DNA from: Nematostella vectensis
Taxonomy: Eukaryota; Cnidaria; Anthozoa; Actiniaria; Edwardsiidae
Direction: 5' to 3'
DNA length: 64,000 nucleotides
Assembly (NCBI RefSeq): GCF_932526225.1
Contig: NC_064036.1
Coordinates: 2,729,501-2,793,500, forward strand
The translations under genes and the position numbers were made by a program. This document shows positions 57,701-64,000 of the stretch, piece by piece. Position 1 is the first letter of the stretch, and every line of letters starts with the position of its first letter. A model generated the notes under the pieces. That model saw only the letters and a program-made list of their open reading frames with translations. It did no database searches and had not been told where the DNA came from.

Positions 57701-60700
57701 GAGGAGTTACCCAGGGTACTAGAGGAGTCACCCAGGGTACTAGAGGAGTTACCCAGGGTACTAGAGGAGTTACCCAGGGTACTAGAGGAGTCACCCAGGG
57801 TACTAGAGGAGTTACCCAGGGTACTAGAGGAGTTACCCAGGGTACTAGAGGAGTTACCCAGGGTAATAGAGGAGTTACCCAGGGTACTAGAGGAGTCACC
57901 CAGGGTACTAGAGGAGTTACCCAGGGTACTAGAGGAGTTACCCAGGGTACTAGAGGAGTTACCCAGGGTACTAGAGGAGTCACCCAGGGTACTAGAGGAG
58001 TCACCCAGGGTACTAGAGGAGTTACCCAGGGTACTAGAGGAGTTACCCAGGGTACTAGAGGAGTTACCCAGGGTAATAGAGGAGTTACCCAGGGTACTAG
58101 AGGAGTTACCCAGGGTACTAGAGGAGTTACCCAGGGTACTAGAGGAGTCACCCAGGGTACTAGAGGAGTTACTCAGGGTACTCGAGGAGTTACCCAGGGT
58201 ACTCGAGGAGTTACCCAGGGTACTAGAGGAGTCACCCAGGGTAATAGAGGAGTCACTCAGGGTACTAGAGGAGTTACCCAGGGTACTAGAGGAGTTACCC
58301 AGGGTACTCGAGGAGTTACCCAGGGTACTAGAGGAGTTACCCAGGGTACTCGAGGAGTTACCCAGGGTACTCGAGGAGTTACCCAGGGTACTAGAGGAGT
58401 CACCCAGGGTACTAGAGGAGTTACTCAGGGTACTCGAGGAGTTACCCAGGGTACTAGAGGAGTCACCCAGGGTACTAGAGGAGTTACCCAGGGTACTAGA
58501 GGAGTTACCTAGGGTACTAGAGGAGTTACCCAGGGTACTAGAGGAGTCAACCAGGGTACTAGAGGAGTTACTCAGGGTACTAGAGGAGTTACTCAGGGTA
58601 CTAGAGGAGTTACTCAGGGTACTCGAGGAGTTACCCAGGGTACTAGAGGAGTTACCCAGGGTACTAGAGGAGTTACTCAGGGTACTAGAGGAGTTACTCA
58701 GGGTACTAGAGGAGTTACCCAGGGTACTCGAGGAGTTACCCAGGGTACTCGAGGAGTTACCCAGGGTACTAGAGGAGTCAACCAGGGTACTAGAGGAGTT
58801 ACTCAGGGTACTAGAGGAGTCACCCAGGGTACTAGAGGAGTTACCCAGGGTACTCGAGGAGTCACCCAGGGTACTAGAGGAGTCACCCAGGGTACTAGAG
58901 GGGTTACCCAGGGTACTAGAGGAGTCACCCAGGGTACTCGAGGAGTTACCCAGGGTACTAGAGGAGTCAACCAGGGTACTAGAGGAGTCACCCAGGGTAA
59001 TAGAGGAGTTACTCAGGGTACTAGAGGAGTCACCCAGGGTACTAGAGGAGTTACCCAGGGTACTCGAGGAGTTACCCAGGGTACTAGAGGGGTTACCCAG
59101 GGTACTAGAGGAGTCACCCAGGGTACTAGAGGAGTCACCCAGGGTACTAGAGGAGTTACCCAGGGTACTAGAGGAGTTACTCAGGGTACTAGAGGAGTTA
59201 CTCAGGGTAATAGAGAAGTCAACCAGGGTACTAGAGGAGTTGGCACTGCTAAAGCATGGACTTCAGGGTGGGGACGATAAGCAGTAATCAACTTCTTATT
59301 CTTTAGGGTAAGAGCTATGGTTTAAAACAGAAAAAAAAAAGGTTTTTACTATACTGGGCACTTCACCCTATCACATCAAGCACATTAATCACTTAATCGA
59401 ACCAAACATTCATGGAACTTAATCACCTTCGATTCATTCTATTATTTGGTAATGAGTTTGATCAATTCGATTACTGTCACAGGCTATAAAATGGTCTATC
59501 ATTATCAACCATTTTCAGTTCACTATAATAATGCACTTTATGAAATGTTACTCACGTTTTCACTCTGTAGGATTATCCGTAGTATTTCTTCCCTTTGTCT
59601 CTCATCCTGCACATTGAGCAAAAACCCAGTTAAACAAATACCTACTTGCACTTGAATATCAATGGATATTTGCTAGGAAAAACATCATCTGAGCCAACAA
59701 TCATACCGGTAAGCCAACATGGAAGGCAGCTGGCATGCGTCGCAGAATTGCTTTGTCAACATCTTGCGGCCTGTTTGTGGCCCCCATCACAATGACCTGG
59801 CAGTTAGGCTCTGTTACAAGCCCTGCAAAGAGTACAAACCATGAGCCAGGGCTAGGCTGGAAACATTTTGATGCTGAAATTGTGACAGCCAGACAAAGGC
59901 TATTATATATTTATTCTCAAAGACTGTAAATTCGACTTTTTTTAACTTACAGTCCTGGGGAATTAAGATCAGGTCCTGTAAGACAAGGATAGAAGCAGGA
60001 AAGAGCTTATGAAAAAGCTAAATCCTCGACAATTAGCCTGAAAACCTCTACTGTCCTTTCCAACAAGACTATAAAAAAATAAACAAACATACATACCATC
60101 CCATAAACTCATAAACTGTGCTTTCATCATAGCAGTGGCTTCATGATCACTCTTATCCCTTGCTCTCAAGAATGAATCTGCAATCACAAAAAAACAAATG
60201 ATTGTACTGTATGAGGTTGAAATGATTTGTGTTGATGGAGGACTGGGCACACCATGAGCTTATCATGGCTGTACAACATTAGACTTCAAAATAATGTTTT
60301 AAAATATGCTTGATTCTGGCGGCTTTGTGGAAAGCCTCCATACTAAAAATATGAGATGGGGATACAGAAAAAAGAGCAGGCAAAGACCAGAAAACAGCCG
60401 GCTATATCCGGCATCCGGCAGCTATTTTAAACCCTGAACATTTATTATTTCTTAGTGCTTGGAGTGTTTTAACCACTGGTACTGTACCCTGGGTACCAGA
60501 GGCTCCTGCTGTAGCTTTGTGGCAAAAATGATTTGAGCGAAGGGCTTCCCTCTAATTGTTGTAGCTGCGAAGCTCTGAGCTTCTGGTACCCAGGGTGAAC
60601 CACTAGGATTGAGTTTAAGAATGACACAGTACTGTTCCATATGGTGAATTAATTACCGATGTACATACCAATTTCATCAATAAATATAATACAGGGCTGA

Positions 60701-63700
60701 AGCTTTAAAGCCTGAAGATAAAATAAAAACTGTAAAAGATATTAGGAAATAATGTAAATGATAATACAACAGGTATACACTACATACGGTATTTTCATAA
60801 TCCACTGACCAGTGAAAAAACTGCAGCTGCAAGTTTCTGTGATTCCCCGTACCATTTATCAGTCAAAGAGGATACTTGTAAGTTCAGAAATCTGCAACCT
60901 AAATGTGAAAGGAAAAGGAAGTTATGAAAAAAAAATGAGTTGATGTTTTTTATCTTGTGGCTCCAGTATTTCAGGAATATGACACAACCCAAGGGCCAAT
61001 CTCTTCAGGCATGTACACATAAATCTGCATAGAACTGACAAAGTTCAACGCCTGGTGCACAATACCAGCCAGTACAGTAGTTGTTAAATAAGCAATTAAA
61101 CCTGTAAATATCAAGGGTGCTTCCCACAGCCTCCATCCCGGAACGAGAGAATGTTTACCAGCTTTTCCTGGAAATCTCAAAATGTATACATTTTTTTTCT
61201 GATAAGGTTTCAAAACAATTTCCTACTGTACCTGCTTCTTTGGCTGTTGCCTTGGCAATCATTGTTTTACCACAGCCTGGAGGACCATGCAATAAAACTC
61301 CTGCCATCAAACACACACCATTTCAATATCAACAATGAACTATCAACAAAAATCGAACATTTTTGGGGAATCACTAAAAGTAGGGTGATCGTTTTTTTTT
61401 TTCATAGCACACATATAGCACTTGGGGAGTTCAACCAATAAAAGGATTGAGGGTCTTTATGCCTGAACTGCTAGCAGAAAAATTGTGGAAATTGTAGGGG
61501 TTCAATCAAATAGGAGAGTTTTTTCTCTTGGTTGCTAGCAACTTTAAGCAAAAACTTATCTACAGTATGCAAGCATAATAAATAAAATGACAGTAAAACC
61601 ACCCTTTTGGTATAGGACTGTGTCTACTTTATAGAAGAAACTATCAAATACACAATCAACACAACTACTATATGGGGTCTATAGCAATTAAATAAAAAAA
61701 ACTGAATATCTAAGATCTGAATATCTAATACCTTTTGGTGGGCTGAGCAGTTTTGATTTTGAAAATATGTGGCTCTTCTGTATTGGCAGAATGATTGTTT
61801 CCTAAAAAAAAACGGGTTTTATTTCAGGAAAAAAAGGACAGTATATCGGTTGTGTTTCACAAGGATACTGTATAAATATTAGTAATAATAATACTATATT
61901 ATTTGTAGTAATATTATTATATCAGAGCTGTAGCAGGCCTCGAAATATTGGAGGAATGGTACTGAATTTTTCAAGAAAGTTACAGGGGCACACGCTACAC
62001 TTCTACTGGTCGTCATAATTTTTGAAAATATTTGGGGGCCTGTGCTCCCAGTGCCCCGCCCCCTGCTACGACCCTGTATATTATTTGTTTACCTAACCAG
62101 TCATGAATGTGATTAGGGAAATAAATCAACACAAGGTTGAAATGGAAAGTTTATGCATATTGTGAAATCAAAGTAGCTTCACTGAATTCATTGAGTGTTA
62201 GCCCTTTTTTCTCTTTTTTTTGTTTTTCAGGGAAGGGCTAAATTTTAAACATCAGTCAAACTATTCTGTTCTCACAGAGGTTTAAATTATACTTGTTGAT
62301 TTATCTCCCTGACTCCACTATGCCTTTACAGACTGCCTAGTTATTCTACAGCTTGTCAATAATTTGTCTAGTCATAGCATGTATGTGTGACTAGGTTCAA
62401 GTTCTAGATTTGCAGTGCAACACAACTGGTTGATATACTTTTTGTGCTAGATTTCATGCGCTAAAATTTCAGCAGCAAGGGTAAACCACTAGTGACAGCC
62501 ATACCATACCACAATAAATTAATTTACTGTTGGCTAATGTAAGGGACGTCCAGTTGCAAATGTTTGTTGCAGCTCAAAAAATATTGGCACCAATGCAACC
62601 TTCTATGCAGTTGTATTTAACTTAGAGTCCTGTGTTACATTGTTTCTATGCAGCATGCTTTAGTAAAAATATCATTTAAATATGGCCTTATTAAATACCC
62701 CATGCGCTCCCACCTTTACATCTTGTATAGTCTCATGTAGTCCCCCAATATTACTCCACTGTATTGGTAGACTATGGCCTTATTAATACCCCATGCACTC
62801 CCACCTTAACGTCTTGTATAGTCTCCTGTAGTCCCCCAATATGACTCCACTGTATTGGTAGACTATGGCCTTATTAATACCCCATGCACTCCCACCTTAA
62901 CGTCTTGTATAGTCTCATGTAGTCCCCCGATATGATTCCACTGTATTGGTAGACTATGGCCTTATAAATACCCCATGCACTCCCACCTTTACATCTTGTA
63001 TAGTCTCATGTAGTCCCCCGATATGACTCCACTGTATTGGTAGACTATGGCCTTATTAATACCCCATGCACTCCCACCTTTACATCTTGTATAGTCTCAT
63101 GTAGTCCCCCGATATGACTCCACTGTATTGGTAGACTATGGCCTTATTAATACCCCATGCACTCCCACCTTAACGTCTTGTATAGTCTCATGTAGTCCCC
63201 CGATATGACTACACTGTATTGGTAGACTATGCCCTTATTAATACCCCATGCACTCCCACCTTTACATCTTGTATAGTCTCATGTAGTCCCCCGATATGAC
63301 TCCACTGTATTGGTAGACTATGGCCTTATTAATACCCCATGCACTCCCACCTTTACATCTTGTATAGTCTCATGTAGTCCCCCGATATGACTCCACTGTA
63401 TTGGTAGACTATGGCCTTATTAATACCCCATGCACTCCCACCTTTACGTCTTGTATAGTCTCATGTAGTCCCCCGATATGACTCCACTGTATTGGTAGAC
63501 TATGGCCTCATTAATACCCCATGCACTCCCACCTTTACATCTTGTATAGTCTCATGTAGTCCCCCGATATGACTCCACTGTATTGGTAGACTATGGCCTT
63601 ATTAATACCCCATGCACTCCCACCTTTACATCTTGTATAGTCTCATGTAGTCCCCCGATATGACTCCACTGTATTGGTAGACTCAATGGATCAACCAGAT

Positions 63701-63731
63701 CTGCAGCAATAGCCAATTCATATTCACTCAG
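51663..63731 (-). CDS. ATAD1: ATAD1/Msp1-type AAA ATPase, 5' end outside the window
   Basis: Membrane-anchored AAA ATPase that extracts mislocalised tail-anchored proteins from outer mitochondrial and peroxisomal membranes. Exons 5' to 3': 63731-63624, 61801-61732, 61300-61232, 60898-60810, 60711-60669, 60177-60097, 59822-59707, 59606-59556, 55035-54954, 52866-52812, 51789-51663. Phases match throughout; 296 aa visible, about 65-70 N-terminal residues (membrane anchor) missing. Motifs: [15 protein letters not shown]; Walker [32 protein letters not shown]; Walker [28 protein letters not shown]; sensor/arginine-finger part [19 protein letters not shown]; sensor 2 [13 protein letters not shown]. 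The C-terminus is shorter and diverged from vertebrate ATAD1, ending QHSAMMKSA. Three of its exon edges (one donor, one acceptor, the stop end) are tandemly amplified, and its introns hold two larger satellites. Confidence 0.96.
53040..54570. repeat. About 77-bp minisatellite in the intron before ATAD1 exon CRTAAMN
   Basis: About 20 units of tatggggatgcgagaaacgt, gctatctggtacgccgcacg and ctatcgtggccaccttgaca plus gcttagcaaagtaagct. I found no exon sequence in the unit. An inverted echo (gtggccacggtagcgcgcg) sits just right of the array at about 54720-54740, which hints that the unit came from one end of an inverted-repeat element. Confidence 0.93.
55005..55240 (-). repeat. Triplication of an ATAD1 exon acceptor edge
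   Basis: On the minus strand the acceptor gtccgtacag plus the first 21 or so exon bases (GTTGATGGTGAGGTGTTCCT) occurs three times at about 71-bp spacing. The true one is at 55035; copies are at about 55107 and 55179. The copies keep the AG, the poly-T tract and the exon bases almost unchanged, so two good cryptic 3' splice sites lie upstream of the real exon. The 21-bp satellite begins right after the outermost copy. Confidence 0.93.
55240..59255. repeat. 4-kb satellite of a 21-bp unit inside an ATAD1 intron
   Basis: About 190 units of acccagggtactagaggagt (21 bp with the final t/c). Variants: tc/tt/ta before accc, tatcc for taccc, aatag for actag, and ctcga for ctaga. The variants form higher-order blocks that repeat in the same order (compare 56040-56400 with 56540-56900). 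Because 21 is a multiple of three and the unit lacks stops, it reads as GVTQGTR repeats for more than 1000 codons on plus and TPLVPWV repeats on minus. It sits wholly inside the intron between ATAD1 exons 59606-59556 and 55035-54954. The unit matches the tip of the MITE at 60486 at 15 of its first 17 positions. Confidence 0.95.
60486..60596. mobile_element. Short MITE with ends ACCCTGGGTACCAGA
   Basis: An 111-bp element. The left end is ACCCTGGGTACCAGAGGCTC and the right end the near complement GAGCTTCTGGTACCCAGGGT. aaccactgg lies on the left and aaccactag on the right, a probable target duplication. It lies in an ATAD1 intron. Confidence 0.75.
61923..62076. mobile_element. hAT-like MITE with 5-bp target duplication
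   Basis: A 154-bp element. The left end is CAGAGCTGTAGCAGG and the right end the complement of CAGGGTCGTAGCAGG. The pentamer tatat flanks it on both sides (61918-61922 and 62077-62081). It lies in the ATAD1 intron after exon 63731-63624. Because the flank is AT-rich, the duplication alone is weak evidence, but the inverted ends are clear. Confidence 0.7.
62690..63683 (-). repeat. 91-bp array of an ATAD1 exon donor edge (11 copies)
   Basis: On the minus strand the last 60 nt of exon 63731-63624 (AGTCTACCAATACAGTGGAG through CAAGATGTAAAG) and the first 31 nt of the intron (gtgggagtgcatggggtatt and on) form the unit. The first copy is the real exon end; ten more follow in the intron with few changes (tc/tt in atat, aag/aacg near the donor). 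Every copy I read keeps the GT donor. Using any later donor would add a frame with an in-frame TAG, so only the first yields the full protein. Confidence 0.96.
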
Positions 63732-64000
63732 CTGGGGAAAATAAAGGTAACAATCTCAGAAACATCTTTCTTGAGTTAAGCAACCAAAGAAAATCAATCT
63801 ATCAAGTGACATTTTGTGGTCCTAGCAAAATACCAAGTTTAAGAAAGCATCCATTTCCATGAGCTGATTAGGGGAAGCTATTGTGGCCATGTTTTTTAGT
63901 GAATTTTGGTGGATGAAATATGAGACTGTTTTAAGAGGGCACTTTTGAGATTTCTTTACCTGATCTGTCTTCCAACATGGAATGACAAAATACTGTAATA
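63732..64000. other. ATAD1 upstream intron
   Basis: This should be intron between the first visible exon and the N-terminal exon(s) beyond the window. A possible small exon ending at about 63960 (donor CAG|gtaaag, minus strand) does not match ATAD1, and I do not call it. Confidence 0.4.

Noticed and set aside
55863-58151. 762-codon minus-strand frame of TPLVPWV repeats
   Set aside because: Same satellite, other strand, intronic; no evidence that it is retained as an exon.
55204-58512. 1102-codon plus-strand open frame of GVTQGTR repeats
   Set aside because: It is the 21-bp satellite read in one frame; a stop-free unit of length divisible by three always gives this. It lies inside an ATAD1 intron on the other strand and has no signal, promoter or flanking exon.

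Overview
The window is animal nuclear DNA and most resembles an anthozoan cnidarian (a sea anemone such as Nematostella or a close relative). It has intron-rich genes with canonical GT-AG sites, an AMT-type ammonium transporter in an animal, an intronless rhodopsin-like GPCR with an ERF motif, a CUB/EGF/cadherin/haem-peroxidase mosaic protein, and many small inverted-repeat elements and minisatellites. The species assignment is inference. I built the gene models by hand from splice sites and reading phase; every join listed keeps the frame.

Layout. 1-3346: no recognisable gene. 3347-4474 (+): single-exon GPCR. 5825-10494 (+): AMT ammonium transporter, 4 exons, 532 aa. 11935-23154 (-): secreted or ectodomain-type peroxidase, 13 visible exons, N-terminal exon not found. 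23155-30924: transposon relics, one isolated signal-peptide-like exon at 25660 (+), a diverged 0.69-kb tandem duplication and a nested foldback element. 30925-38862 (+): complete class I PI3-kinase catalytic subunit, 17 exons, 1041 aa. 40406-40826 and 45304-49638 (+): multi-pass membrane protein exons, possibly one gene split by a 4.5-kb intron holding three nested DNA transposons (an outer inverted-repeat element, a decayed hAT inside it, a Harbinger-like MITE inside that). 51663-63731 (-): ATAD1/Msp1-type AAA ATPase, 11 exons visible, 5' end outside the window.

The genes do not form a pathway; this is an ordinary animal gene neighbourhood. What stands out is the repeat structure. At least ten tandem arrays or short duplications sit exactly on a coding-exon boundary and contain a piece of that exon together with its splice acceptor, splice donor or stop codon. 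ATAD1 exon LSEYEL..DVK has its last 60 nt plus the splice donor repeated 11 times over 1 kb. The ATAD1 stop-codon end is repeated about 12 times, the AMT exon-3 acceptor 6 times, and the PI3K kinase exon acceptor about 6 times in decayed form. PI3K also shows copies of donor ends in which GT has become AT, and a copy of its stop-codon end. Introns and 3' UTRs here appear to grow by tandem copying of exon edges, leaving trains of cryptic splice sites. I do not know of a description of this as a general pattern.

Other notable structure: a 4-kb, 21-bp satellite inside an ATAD1 intron whose unit resembles the tip of a nearby MITE; four hAT-like elements each flanked by a perfect 5-bp direct repeat; homopolymer G/C runs at the ends of one MITE family; and a duplicated 5' end of the membrane-protein gene.
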